From Leuctra nigra (lineage: Eukaryota; Arthropoda; Insecta; Plecoptera; Leuctridae): 64,000 bases of DNA. Positions 54,810 through 64,000 of this stretch are shown here, piece by piece (the stretch's first letter is position 1; each line of letters starts with the position of its first letter). The notes under the pieces are model-generated. The model was not told the origin of the DNA and searched no databases. It saw only the letters and a list, made by a program, of their open reading frames with translations. Location of the stretch: positions 30,227,997-30,291,996 of the forward strand of contig OW203765.1 of the NCBI GenBank assembly GCA_934045905.1, written 5' to 3'. The position numbers were made by a program, and so were the translations under genes.

Positions 54810-57498
54810 TTACAATGTTTTATCAGTGCCAAGCCATCTAAAACGATTTGCAATTGTGTCTCCAAAAGATATAACGGTAAAGACGTTGCCAGAAGTTATA
54901 GCGAAGCGTGTACCTAAAGTTCTCACCTTGGTTTGGGTTGGCACAGTTGGCCTGCTGCATCAGACACTGACTCGGGAACGTGCGGAAACTGTCCGTGGCT
55001 GTGTTTAGACCACACACTGGGATCTGCGGGACAGCACATGACATCGGACAGGCTAGTGGATTGAACCCAAACACGTTCTGTCCCAAGGCGGTATATGGAG
55101 CGCGGAAACCGTATTGCTGGCCAGCGACCATAGCTATGGCTGGAAGTAAAGAGGACATTGATTTATACTAGGAAAACGCTCTGAGTAACGCGTTGATGAG
55201 CGAGCACGGATACGCGCAAATTCTCCAACAGGAAATGCGTACACAACGCACATAAAACATATACATCCATATTGAATTGAAATATGATCCACTCCTTCAA
55301 CATAAAAGTATGCTTTTCATCGAAACTTGAAATAGCATCTAAGCACCCTGGTACATATAGCATATCAGACTGTATTCAATTGGCACTGGAAAACATTCAT
55401 TTCGATACTTCATTAATGACAGATATTAAAAATGTCAATAAGTGCATACGTTCTTAACTGATTGAGATTAAATTTTGTAAAATAAGAGACAATGTTGGTC
55501 TTAATGATCATGCAAAATATGAGTTTGATCAGAATGATCGAAGACCGTTTTCATTTTTCAACCTATCAGGAGATGTTTATTTAAATTTAAAACATTGAAT
55601 GAATTTCAAAAAAATGTGGGGTCAGCAAACAGAAAAGGTTGTCTCTACATGTGTGCAAAATTTCAGCTCGATCGAAGAAAAACTGTGACCTGTACAGCCT
55701 CACCCAACAGAAAAAAACATAAAAAAAAGAGGTCCGTGCCAAAAGAGCCAAAAGGAGACGCTCGCTTCGCTCGCTCAATGATAAAAACCTGAAGGATCTA
55801 TTAAATGGGTTCATGTATCGACGATTTATCCAGCTATAGACATATTATTATAAAAGATAATTCCCAAGAAGGGTGTCCTGAAAGCGGAATCCCACCCATC
55901 TGGTCTTCACAATTGACTGACAAAAGCAAATAAAAAATGCATTCAGTCAACTGTTGAAGATATCGACAGATTCGTCTGAAAAATAGCAAGAACAGTGGCG
56001 GCGCCAGGAAATAATCGTTGGGGGGGCAGAGCAGGGGCAAGGCAATTCCTTGAGGGGGCAAAGCGAAAAGCCGTCATATTTACCAAAATCATGACCCCCC
56101 CCCCCTCACCGTAGGGTTCAGCAAAACCACGAAATACAATTTCACTCAAGGGCGTATCCAGGATGAAATTTCGGGGGGGGGGACATTACTAATATTTTGA
56201 AAAACCACAGTGGAACACGGGGGTTCGGGGGCGCAGCCCCCGAGAAAATTTTGGATCAAGGTCATTCGTTTAGGTGCAATTTTGAATCGAAGTGTATTGG
56301 GGAATTATAAATTACAAAATATTCAAAAATTGGTCTAAGAGGTTTAAGAATAGTTAAATATCTTCAATTCTCTAAGACATGTAAGTCCGGGGCGATGAGA
56401 CCCGGAAATTTTTTGGAATTTTAATTCAATTCTAGCCATTTTGGAACGTTTTTGACATGATCTGTCTATTTTATTAAGTTATTTTTTCACACATTATTTT
56501 AAATGTGCATATATTTTTAGATAAACCCTGATTTCGGGGTGGGGGGGCTGCGGCGCCCCCCCTGAATACGCCCTTGAGTTCAATATATATACAAATTATC
56601 GTTGTGCAGGTTTTATCACGATATAAGAAAGAATCATAGAAATGCTTACTCAGGAAAACAGTAGAAAGGCGAGAATGCCGCACGCGCAAAATATTCACGT
56701 TTCTATTCTAAAACAAGAGGTGTTGGGAAAAGTAAAATTGTCGTCCATGGTACTATAACTTTATGCTTTTTAGGTTTAATCTGGATAATTACTGTAATTG
56801 CAAGTTTATTTATGATTTTATATTATTTTTTGCCAGGTAAATTGTGCATATATATGGGAGTCGTCAAGTGGGGGGGCAACCGGGGGGGCAAGCCAAGTTT
56901 TTGGGGGGGCAGTGTCCCCCCCGTGCCCCCCCGTAGCGCCGCCACTGAGCAAGAATACCTAAAATGTTGGTCCCACACAATGACCATGCAAAGTTTTAAG
57001 TTGATCCGTAAAATGGCTCCAGATTAAATTTCAAAAATAACTAAACATATTTTAACTTTAACCAATCAACGGATTTCAACGGAACAGAAATTTATAACTC
57101 TAAAACTATAAGACGGCCTCAAAAACTGCGAAACATTTCGGTTTGAACGGTCAAAGGGTGTGAGTTAAGGGCCATTTTAATTTATCGACCAATCACAGGA
57201 TCCGGTTCAAAAACGATCCTAGAGACAACTTAGATGGTATTGGTAAGTGTGCAAAATTTCAGATCGATTGGTTGCACGGTTTGACCTAGACACAGAACAC
57301 AAAAACACAAATAAACGCGCAGAGACAGTGCCATAAGAGTATCGTATAGTGACTCTCGCTACGCTCGCTCAATAAACATGTATACATTTTTAAAAGCACT
57401 AATATTGTTTCATTTCACATCTGTATCTCTAGGTGTGTGTTCCTTACAAAGTGATGTTAAACCCAAGAATTACCATTAAGAAGAAGAAGAAGCTCCAT
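43227..57498 (-). CDS. Gene 3: secreted Kazal-like / Cys-Pro-Thr repeat / 3x WSC protein
   Basis: Exons in coding order: 57498-57474 (signal peptide MELLLLLN), 55139-54927 (Kazal-like), 52187-51759 (repeats), 51096-50946 and 49045-48903 (WSC 1), 46347-46185 and 44902-44751 (WSC 2), 44251-44101 and 43416-43227 (WSC 3, stop). Total 1617 nt, 538 aa, all phases consistent. It is the closest relative of gene 2 in the window. Odd points: 16 tandem partial copies of the 46347 exon precede it (46380-48330), and its donor at 46184 was rebuilt by a LINE insertion. The polyadenylation signal AATAAA lies only about 77 nt past the stop (43150-43145). Same inferred role as genes 1 and 2. Confidence 0.8.
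43618..43905. repeat. Insertion in gene 3 intron 8
   Basis: Absent from the gene 2 intron; its first ~185 bp are the complement of 15110-15295. Confidence 0.55.
44751..46347 (-). CDS. Gene 3 second WSC domain (exons 46347-46185 and 44902-44751)
   Basis: First half matches gene 2 but ends 'YFGMEN' with donor GTAATAAT formed by a LINE tail. Second half: 'MYCNCGSAPEATALSTG', 'CAGAPGYTCGAPG', donor GTACTA. Upstream of the first half lie 16 truncated copies of its own 5' part. Confidence 0.75.
45066..45460. mobile_element. Foldback element flanked by TTAA
   Basis: Arms of about 190 bp starting GAGGCAAACGGAAGCG. TTAA at 45062-45065 and 45461-45464. Gene 2 has the empty site (GAGCTCAAGGAC, about 32048). 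The TTAA target is that of piggyBac-type transposases, though the ends are not the usual CCC. Confidence 0.75.
45785..46196 (+). mobile_element. LINE 3' end inserted at a gene 3 splice donor
   Basis: Coding remnant 'MGRPREKWRELVAVD', typical of the C-terminus of non-LTR retrotransposon proteins, then 3' UTR and (ATT)n tail. Flanked by the direct repeat TTACTTGTTTTC (at about 45785 and 46181), which includes the splice donor of the 46185 exon. Confidence 0.7.
46380..48330 (-). repeat. 16 tandem 121-bp units derived from the gene 3 WSC-2 exon
   Basis: Each unit carries 30 nt of intron with the polypyrimidine tract and acceptor (TTGTTGTAG), then the first ~86 nt of the exon (encoding ALVPVYLTNNDVSS... 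as far as FMPLT), and no donor. Units differ at a few sites and repeat as sets of about four. The complete exon lies just downstream at 46347-46185. Confidence 0.9.
48903..51096 (-). CDS. Gene 3 first WSC domain (exons 51096-50946 and 49045-48903)
   Basis: First half: 'ARLGCFADNGNRVLPFY', 'CVLFCTSNGYIYAGVEAG', donor GTGAGC. Second half: 'WCFCGNQTPIV', 'CNTPCPGDASFYCGG', exit donor GTATGC. The intron begins about 15 nt from a 5S-derived SINE and contains a cluster of palindromes. Confidence 0.8.
49204..50385. repeat. Cluster of four adjoining palindromic elements
   Basis: Palindromes at about 49204-49325 (ATTCTATAAC ends), 49324-50117 (GGGCCCTCATTCACGTA ends), 50114-50280 (CCCAGGAGGCCAAGTCTTG ends) and 50286-50385 (GACGAGATAAAAAACGATA arm). 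Each begins where the previous ends. All in gene 3 intron 4. Confidence 0.65.
50517..50931 (+). mobile_element. 5S-rRNA-derived SINE, copy 2
   Basis: Starts GCCAACGGCTGGTGTG; same 5S head, body and (TAA)n tail as copy 1. Gene 2 has the uninterrupted site. The tail ends about 15 nt from the WSC-1 donor of gene 3. Confidence 0.85.
51759..52187 (-). CDS. Gene 3 Cys-Pro-Thr repeat exon (short copy)
   Basis: 429 nt. Begins VFEMQHYGVCRTRPLQCP; fewer and more diverged CPxPTT units than gene 2, including CPSPTS and CPDPTT. Ends TTTPG at a GTACGG donor. Confidence 0.8.
52190..53223. other. Gene 3 intron 2, proximal part
   Basis: No exon seen. A palindromic stretch around 52500-52790 (CAAGGGATAACCCTAAGTTTG and its complement) suggests another MITE. 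Confidence 0.45.
53225..54125 (-). mobile_element. Helitron-like element, copy G
   Basis: Minus-strand TTGAGCGAGCGAAGCGAGCG to TTTTCCTAG. The gene 2 intron has the empty site TGATAATATTAGTATT, showing insertion between A and T with no duplication. Confidence 0.8.
54425..54497 (+). tRNA. tRNA-like cloverleaf with GGA anticodon (possibly a SINE head)
   Basis: D arm GCTC/GAGC, anticodon stem TCTGA/TCGGA, loop CTGGATA (anticodon GGA), five-base variable loop, T arm GTGGG-TTCGAGT-CCCAC, acceptor CCTCGA/TCGAGG with a first-pair mismatch. GGA would be serine, but tRNA-Ser has a long variable arm, so this is probably a decayed or SINE-derived tRNA. Confidence 0.5.
54557..54707. repeat. Perfect 56-bp inverted repeat hairpin
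   Basis: Left arm 54557-54612 and right arm 54652-54707 are fully complementary, with a ~39-nt loop containing CGAAACGTTGGATAAATAA. Flanked by (TA)n. Confidence 0.85.
54927..55139 (-). CDS. Gene 3 Kazal-like exon
   Basis: 213 nt, acceptor TTCCAG, donor GTGAGA. Contains 'CPMSCAVPQIPVCG' and 'CLMQQANCANPNQ'. Confidence 0.8.
55170..55777 (-). mobile_element. Helitron-like element, copy H
   Basis: Minus-strand TTGAGCGAGCGAAGCGAGCG to GAGCGTTTTCCTAG, between A and T; lies in intron 1 of gene 3, about 30 nt upstream of the Kazal exon. Confidence 0.75.
55992..56947. mobile_element. Non-autonomous hAT element, 956 bp
   Basis: Termini CAGTGGCGGCGC and GCGCCGCCACTG; exact 8-bp target duplication AGCAAGAA (55984-55991 and 56948-56955). 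Rich in G/C runs near the ends. Confidence 0.85.
56147..56576. mobile_element. Second hAT-type element nested in the first
   Basis: Termini CAAGGGCGTATCCAGG and the complement of CAAGGGCGTATTCAGG; flanks ATTTCACT / AGTTCAAT match at 6 of 8 bases. Confidence 0.65.
56956..57373 (-). repeat. Helitron-like remnant
   Basis: Ends GACTCTCGCTACGCTCGCTCAA on the plus strand, i.e. a diverged 5' end, preceded by the family's 'GCAAAATTTCAGATCGATTGG' stretch. A more degraded copy ends near 57971. Confidence 0.5.
57474..57498 (-). CDS. Gene 3 signal-peptide micro-exon
   Basis: ATG GAG then five CTT codons, AAT and G, donor GTAATT. Identical in length and encoded peptide to the gene 2 copy at 42007; the upstream TCAGTT motif is also shared. 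Confidence 0.75.
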
Positions 57499-58055
57499 GC
57501 TATGCACTTTCTTGTCAAGTTAACTTTCCAACTGAACGTATTATATTTACACTTCCACGCAAGATAAGGTAAAACAAAGCCATGAATCTAATCACAAAAC
57601 GTGACTGCTATCACATCATAAACTCATTGCTGGAATTGTGGCTACGCAATAACCTTAGAGGAATTAGGGGAATTCCTCTAAGCAATTGCCTATATTATCA
57701 GCGTAAAAATAGGACCCCTGAAAGAAGGTTGCAGTCAAGGTATTTGAAATACCTTGGGTTGCAGTATATAGCTCACCCCATAGTAATCACAGGATCCCGT
57801 TCAAAACGATCCCTGAAACAGCTTATTGTGTGTGCAAAATTTCAGATCGATTGGTTATTCGATTTGACCTGGGCTGTGCAGGCAAAAAAAAAAAAAAAAA
57901 AAAAATAATAAAATAAAATCACAGAGAAAGTGCCATAAGAGTACCGTGGTGACGCTTGCTGCGCTGCGCTTAATTGATATTTCTCAACGATTTACACTTA
58001 ATATTGGTATACTTATTACTGTAAAATAGCACCATTTGTGGTTCAAGACACCTGT

Positions 58056-60248
58056 CAGGGACGGCGCCAGGAATTTTTGCTTGGGTGGGCAGAGGGCGGC
58101 GGGCAATAATTTTGGGTGGGCAAACACATTTTCTGCTATATATCGGTATCAACACATGTGCTTACCTTAATGAAGGGTAATTCTGCGATTCTGGTGCGCA
58201 GCGTCGAATCTCTTTACAACTTCTTCCAAATCAATGCTTTTGGATATTTGTTTTTCAACGTGAAGAATAGCTAAGTCCGAGAGACTGCCATCACTCATTC
58301 TATTTCTCATATAGTTTTTAAGCCGCCGCATGCAGGAGAAGGTTCGTTCACAGGAAGCACTTGATGCGGGGATAGTAATTCCAATCACGATCAGTTTATA
58401 GGTCTCACTGAAAGCATCGCGGTATTTCTCGAGCAGTTTAACAAGGTCTAAAAGAGATTTTATTTCGATATTATTATCGGCCTCATATTTCTTTACAATT
58501 TTAGGGATGAGCTTTACTTCGGCTGACATTGAGTCCATATCACACGCGTAGTGATTCGCCAACTTTGTCATTTTTTCAATGTTCAGAAAGTCCTTTCTTA
58601 TGAGTTGACACGGCCACTCATAACGCTTGCTCCGTCGTACGTTTGTGCTACGCAGTTCTTCACGTCAATTGAGCTTCTTATCAATGCATTCTTAATGTAT
58701 GCGAGAAGTAAACGAGCATTGAGTGAACTTGCACTCTGATAGCCAAGAAAACGCTCGTAAACCGCACCTCGGAGGTAGTAACGAATCACAATTGATAATT
58801 GTTCTGTCTTTGAAATGTCCTTACTTTCATCTGCCATGATTGCAAAGTATTGTGCTTCACGCACTTTGCTGCCAATTCTTTCAATTACCATACTTGACAA
58901 AAAATGAAATATTTCATTCTGAATCGAGTGGTGAGTGTATTTTGCGTTTTGAGGTCTGTCTTCAATTTTTTTCCTAACCACCACGCTGTGTTTCGCCAAA
59001 AGTGACGAAGTCTCTAGAAAGTCACCCCTGTTGTCACTCGATGTACTTTCATCATTGCCTCTTTGTGCTTTACCTTGCACGGCAGTGTGTAGGAGGCAGT
59101 CAATCACCACTTTCATGTACTCCACATTTTCCTTCACAAACTCGGCATAGCCATCGCTAATTTGGGCAGCCACTGATTTTCCACCTTCCGATGTTGCTTG
59201 TTTGAAGTTTATTAGGCTTGTTTGGCATAATAAATGGTTTTGGCTACGTTCATGTTTTTTAAATCCCGAGTCATTTTCTAAAGCTCTTTTCCAATTCACA
59301 AATCCTTCCGATTTAAATGCAAGCATTGAAGTGTCCAATGAAAAGTGACGGCACGGAAAACAATACGATGCATTTGAACTTACACTATATTCCAACCAGG
59401 GAAATCTCGTGTACCACACCGATTTAAAACTTCGCCAATCTTTACCGAACTTCGTAGTAGGGAAATGTGGGAGTTTCGGTTGAGTGGGGCCAGCCAGCTT
59501 GGATTGCGACAGATCACATGGTCCAGGAAGAGCTTGCGAATCTTGAGACGTAGAAATTATAGGTGCTTCTTGCACTGAAACTAATTGTTGCCCAGAAGAT
59601 GCACGTCGTTTCTCAATCCACGTTCCATAGTCTTCATTATCACTTCCACCTGACCCGTCATTGTCACTGTCAAACTCTTGATCACTCTCGATAAATACTA
59701 TTTCGTCGTTACCGATCGAATCAGTGCCAGCGTCACTAGCACCACACGGATTGTTATCACTTTCATTATCAACGTCAATTGTATTAGCACCAGCTTTACG
59801 TTTGAAGTAACTTGGAATGCCAACGCTATGAGCTGAAAGAACTCTCTTCTTGGACATTTTTATCACAACTGACTGGGCTTCACCAATACTCCTCACAAGC
59901 ATGCTGACAGAGCATAGTCTTGCAGTTGCTGACATCATTGCGTACATAAATACCCTCTCTAGCCAGTTTATGCACGTCTGAATGAAAATGAAACCTCAGC
60001 TAGAAACACAAACAAGAAACCTAAGAACACTAGATTCTATCTGAGTAAGCAAAGCACGGAGCATGAGCAGTTTCATGCAACGCAATTGTAAAATGTACCA
60101 TACTATTTAATAATTTACTCTTATTATTAAAAATTAAAATATTTATTTATAATTATACCCTAATAATTTTTGGGTGGGCAGAGGGTGGGCAGGAGACTTT
60201 TTTGGGTGGGCGCGCGCCCACCCGCGCCCACCCCTGGCGCCGTCCCTG
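58056..60248 (-). mobile_element. hAT transposon with decayed transposase
   Basis: Termini CAGGGACGGCGCCAGG and CCTGGCGCCGTCCCTG; exact 8-bp target duplication ACACCTGT (58048-58055 and 60249-60256). 2193 bp. The equivalent site in gene 3 (43121, ACACACCGGTCAAACA) is uninterrupted. Confidence 0.9.
58167..59947 (-). pseudogene. hAT-superfamily transposase with TTF-type zinc finger (ZMYM-like), internally deleted
   Basis: The 449-aa 5' frame (59947-58598) has a TTF-type zinc finger ('WRSFKSVWYTRFPWLEYS', 'CFPCRHF', 'HERSQNHL') and a DUF4371-type region ('AQYFAIMADESKDISKTEQL', 'YDGASVMSG'). It then stops, and a second frame (58571-58167) gives the C-terminal hAT dimerisation motif 'SCERTFSCMRRLKNYMRNRM'. 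The middle of the catalytic region is missing and the two parts are out of frame, so it should be inactive. Confidence 0.85.
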
Positions 60249-60271
60249 ACACCTGTCAAACATGAAATCCC

Positions 60272-60277
60272 TTTATT
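60272..60277 (-). terminator. Polyadenylation signal of gene 4
   Basis: AATAAA on the minus strand, about 80 nt after the stop; the hAT element begins 16 nt further on. Confidence 0.6.
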
Positions 60278-60355
60278 TCCAAATGCTGTATAAATAATTA
60301 CATTTCGCACAAACAAACCAACACTAGGGATTGCACAGTTCAATAGTATATGTCA

Positions 60356-62737
60356 TTATTTGGCTGGTAGAACTGGCGCCGGCAGACTTGGCGCCACACC
60401 CGGTGCGATCGCGCCGTAATATACGGTGGCGCTGAGACCGTCACGACTGCCGCAAGTACGGTCGTACGCGCCTGCGCACCAGGCGTTGCAGACATTGTGG
60501 GCGACGTTGCCAGATGGCAGGCTGTCTCCACACGAACACTTGTTACTGGAAGTGGAGAAACAGAAGCATGAGTTTATGTTAGGTTAGGCAACAATGGAAA
60601 TGCAATTCGTTGCCTAACCTTGGAGTTGCGAAACTAATTCAATTTTAACTAATTCAATAGAATATTTTTCTTTCAAATCAATATTCATTTATTGACGAAT
60701 TATAGAAACAATGATGATTTTGAATTCTTTGACCAATGAAGGTGGGCGTTGCCTTATGAAAAACAAAAGTATTACCATGATAACTCCAGGGTTCTTAGAA
60801 AATAACAATTTTTCATTCAGACAAATGAAATTCAAAAAGATCAAAGAAATAGCTCACACGTGTTTAATAGTTTAAATTGCCTCTTGAAATAGTACAATCA
60901 ATATTATAAATTATGTTTGATGATATGCTGGTCAATTATTACAGTGGTACAACAACACAAATTATATTTTGCCTGGTATGTTGGCAAAGCGTTTTACTTT
61001 TTAATGGCTTCTGTCACTGGATTGTTTCGTCACCCTACCTCTCTAATATGATAAGTTAATTGAGACTGAACAAGATTCAAGTAGATAGTTTAAAGCGTTA
61101 CTGTTATTAATGCCAATTTGTAGATTGTAAAACTGCTAAATTCTGTAAACTGACAGGTGTTAGCTGTCAGTGACCAAACATTGACTTTTCTTTTATGACG
61201 TAGTGGGGGGAGGAGATCTTACATTGGTCATTTAAAAATTATGTATTTTTAACTTGTTACCACTTACTGTAGGTACTTTTATAGCAGGGTTCGACAACCT
61301 TTTTTGGCGAAGGAACCAATTTCATAAAAATAAAAAATAAATGAATTAAATAATAATGGGTATTGGGATCCGCAATAAAGGAAATCTAATATAATATAAT
61401 ATAATTCACCGAAAATAATAAATTTAATTACTGATTACTCAACATATTTTGACGACACCTACGCAGGGTGTATTTTTTTAGAATTTCAACGATTTAAAAG
61501 TGATTTGGGGCTCTAAAATGAACAAATTGAGTCAAATAACCTTCCAATTGTTGCCCCGCAGGTCGTTTTCTTTAGAATTTTAACAATTTAAAATTGTGAT
61601 TTTGGGACTCGAAAATAAAATTTTAATTGCCACACAGGGCGTTTTTTTTTATTATGTAATTCCGTATAGGATCTTGACATTGCCACTCACCCAGATTGCA
61701 TGGCGAAGTACTGGTGAGTGGAACATTGAGTTGCACACAGCGCTGGCGTCATTGAAGTGATGGTTGTCTGAACTCTGCTTGGCCAAGCACTATTCACTGC
61801 AGTGGCGGGAAAACAGCCAGTGTAGTGGCCAATTGTAGGATCTAAATGATTGCACATGCATTATATCCAATTTATCAGTCACTCTCTACTATGTTACCAT
61901 AGGGATTAATTTGACACATCATGAGGTCGTGTATTACCACAATTACAGCAATGTTTCCGAATTACTTGAAATTTTGGTGACTTATTGATAATTATGCCAC
62001 AAACAATCCCTGAAAAAATTTAACACTTCTCGTGTCCAGTTTCTGAGATAAATTGAGTAGTCTCCACCATGTTATATTATGGCGGAAAAAGAAAACCGTG
62101 ATGTTTTTAGGCTATAATGAAGATCTATTTTTTGTGTCGATAGAATTGATCAAAAACTTTTTCTATGGTAGACATATGAACATACTATCAAGGAAAAATT
62201 GAAACCAATACCAACGTGTGCTATTTTAAAAGTTAGAAACCAAATTTGTAATTATTTTCCCATACCTCCCATGTTGAAGTTGTGTTTATCCTCTGATGAC
62301 ATAAAATTGAAAACGCATTGTTGGATTGGAGTTGTAAACTGGACATTAAATGAGTATGTAATATTAAATATAGTTGAAATGTAGGAAAATGTTTTTTGAA
62401 CTTGTTATTTCGAATATTGTAATATCCAACTTATCACTGAGCTCAAATAGATTCTATTATATGTTTTTTATTTGTATTTTACTAAAACATGGGACTGGGA
62501 TATTCGATATTAAATTATTTGTTGAGACAGCCAATGAGCCAGCGTCAATTAATATTGTTCTGTGATGAAAAGAACATTCTAGTACCTCCTACTTGCGTTA
62601 GGGACGCTGGTTGAATCATGTAGGTTGTTTGCACGCCAGGAGCGCCACAAGTGTATCCAGGAGCACCTGCGCACACGTTGTTGTAGCCGTTGGACAAAGC
62701 AGTAGCTTCAGGTGCAGTGCCACAGTTACAGTACATG
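60356..62737 (-). CDS. Gene 4 (3' part): WSC protein, continues beyond the window
   Basis: Three exons remain in the window: 62737-62586 (second half of WSC 2, 'MYCNCGTAPEATALSNG'), 61841-61691 (first half of WSC 3, identical motifs to gene 3) and 60545-60356 (second half of WSC 3, 'CSCGDSLPSGNV', 'LPAPVLPAK', stop). Lengths and phases equal those of genes 2 and 3. Intron sequence up to 64000 still matches gene 2 just before its 32427 exon, so the preceding exon should lie immediately outside. A polyadenylation signal lies about 80 nt past the stop (60277-60272). Confidence 0.8.
60546..61690. other. Gene 4 intron 8
   Basis: No exon recognised. Contains AT-rich sequence and G-rich phrases but no repeat I could name. 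Confidence 0.35.
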
Positions 62738-64000
62738 CTGCAATAAGAGGAGACAAGAATACAACCCCCAATCAGAAGTTTGCAATGTATCAGATACATT
62801 ATTCGTGTAACCTTGTGAAGATAAAGTTTCTATACAAAGCTTCAATTAGAGAGGAACGCTGCCCTACCAACAATATAGCACCCAAGTGACCTTTTTGAAA
62901 AGATGGAGTTGTTAGAATCAGCAGATCATTTCCTATCTATTGTGCTCGTTAAGAAAGCCCTAAGTCAACTTTCAATGGGTCAAAACATGGTTTGAAGTTG
63001 TGGGCGTTTTCGAAAAATGCCGTCAGTACACAGGTAAAAGCATCCACGTGACTAATATCATGGGGTTACTATGGGGATGGGTTTTTTTAAACGAGTACGG
63101 ACACTAGAAAAATCGGGTCGATGCTCTTTGACCAAGTATCTATACATTAAAACTGAGGGAATCAGTATTTCACCCTAAGTAACAAAAAGGGTTAAGGGAT
63201 GAAAAAGCCCTATTTTTCGTCATATTCAGATAAAGCACAAAATTTCATGTCACCTAGCACTTTAAAAAAATATTAAAAGTTAATTTTAATTCATAACAGA
63301 AATTAAAACACGTCTTGTCAATTTTCTCGAAACAAGGTTTGTGTCACTTGGGTGCTTTATGGTTGGTAGGGCAACGTGTCAAAATTACATCTCTTCCTTT
63401 AACCTTGGGGCACCAATCAGAGGTAAGGACCGATCCTTGTCGTGAAGGCGCGTTCTACTAGAAATATTACTCAATGTTGTCGTGTATGTTGTTGCAATGA
63501 TGAGCATGGCTATAGCTCCTTCCTAACTCTTCTTCGACTGAAGAAGAAAGCAGTAAGAAGCCTTTCGAATCGTCGCGCCATGGTCCTTTTCAGGATCATC
63601 AACGTTTCCAAAGGAACAAACCCGACATGACTGCTTCACACTCAGGGTGAGTTCCAGTATAGGAACGAGTTGGGCATGTGACGTCACCATATGATTTACG
63701 GGTTAAATCAAACTTGCCGCGTCAACAAACGAGCTGAAACCAGTACCCATAATGCTCAAGCTCAAGAGGTCGGACTTTCTGGTCCAACATGGATGCCTGT
63801 ATTTCCATTTAATAGACTACATTCGACTCAAGGTCACGCCCAGGTGATTACGTCACAATGTTAAAAGGATAAGGAAACTGGGCGTTTGGATCCAAATACG
63901 GTATACACCCTGAATATTGCTCTTGAGGACTGCGGAAGAGCTTGTTGATTGGTAAGTGGTTTGGTGACCCCGCGACACAACTTGAAATGTAAGAATATTT
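62738..64000. other. Gene 4 intron 6, to the window edge
   Basis: Around 63400-64000 it matches gene 2 intron sequence (GACCGATCCTTGTCG, GATTGGTAAGTGGTTTGGTG) that lies just before the WSC-2 exon. A 'TTTTCAGGATCATCAACG' phrase near 63595 relates to the MITE at 32090. Confidence 0.5.

Overview
This is a AT-rich, intron-rich eukaryotic nuclear window crowded with transposable elements. A CYP6-like cytochrome P450 and extracellular proteins built of Kazal-like, WSC and C-type lectin modules point to an arthropod, probably an insect; the species cannot be fixed from the sequence. No bacterial-type operons, rRNA genes or CRISPR arrays are present. Exons below were assigned by hand from splice sites, reading phase and comparison between paralogs inside the window.

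The main content is a family of four tandem paralogs of a secreted modular protein: a 25-nt signal-peptide exon, a Kazal-like exon, a Cys/Pro/Thr repeat exon, then WSC domains each split over two exons. Gene 1 (+ strand, about 819-17278) has two WSC domains and ends in a C-type lectin-like domain over two exons. Gene 2 (- strand, 42007-29775), gene 3 (- strand, 57498-43227) and gene 4 (- strand, entering from beyond 64000 and ending at 60356) have a third WSC domain instead of the lectin domain. All module borders are in phase 1 and the intron inside each WSC domain is in phase 2, which fits exon shuffling. Between genes 1 and 2 lies one intact-looking P450 gene (- strand, 26126-22831, four exons, 503 aa).

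Layout: 1-3300 repeats, including a 20-bp CRE/E-box-like minisatellite and a giant inverted repeat; 3609-17278 gene 1; 17.5-22.8 kb repeats; 22.8-26.2 kb P450; 26.3-29.7 kb repeats; 29.8-42.0 kb gene 2, with a nested transposon stack in its first intron; 42.0-43.2 kb short intergenic stretch; 43.2-57.5 kb gene 3, with a 16-unit tandem amplification of part of one exon; 58.06-60.25 kb a decayed hAT transposon with exact 8-bp target duplication; 60.36-64.0 kb the 3' part of gene 4.

The paralogs provide 'empty sites' that date and delimit several insertions: a Helitron-like family that inserts between A and T without target duplication (two independent empty sites), a hAT element, a TTAA foldback element, a LINE tail inserted exactly at a splice donor, and a 5S-rRNA-derived SINE. 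The strongest candidates for new biology are the fast-evolving Kazal/WSC/lectin gene family itself, the partial-exon satellite in gene 3, and a P450 that lacks two usually conserved haem-contacting residues.
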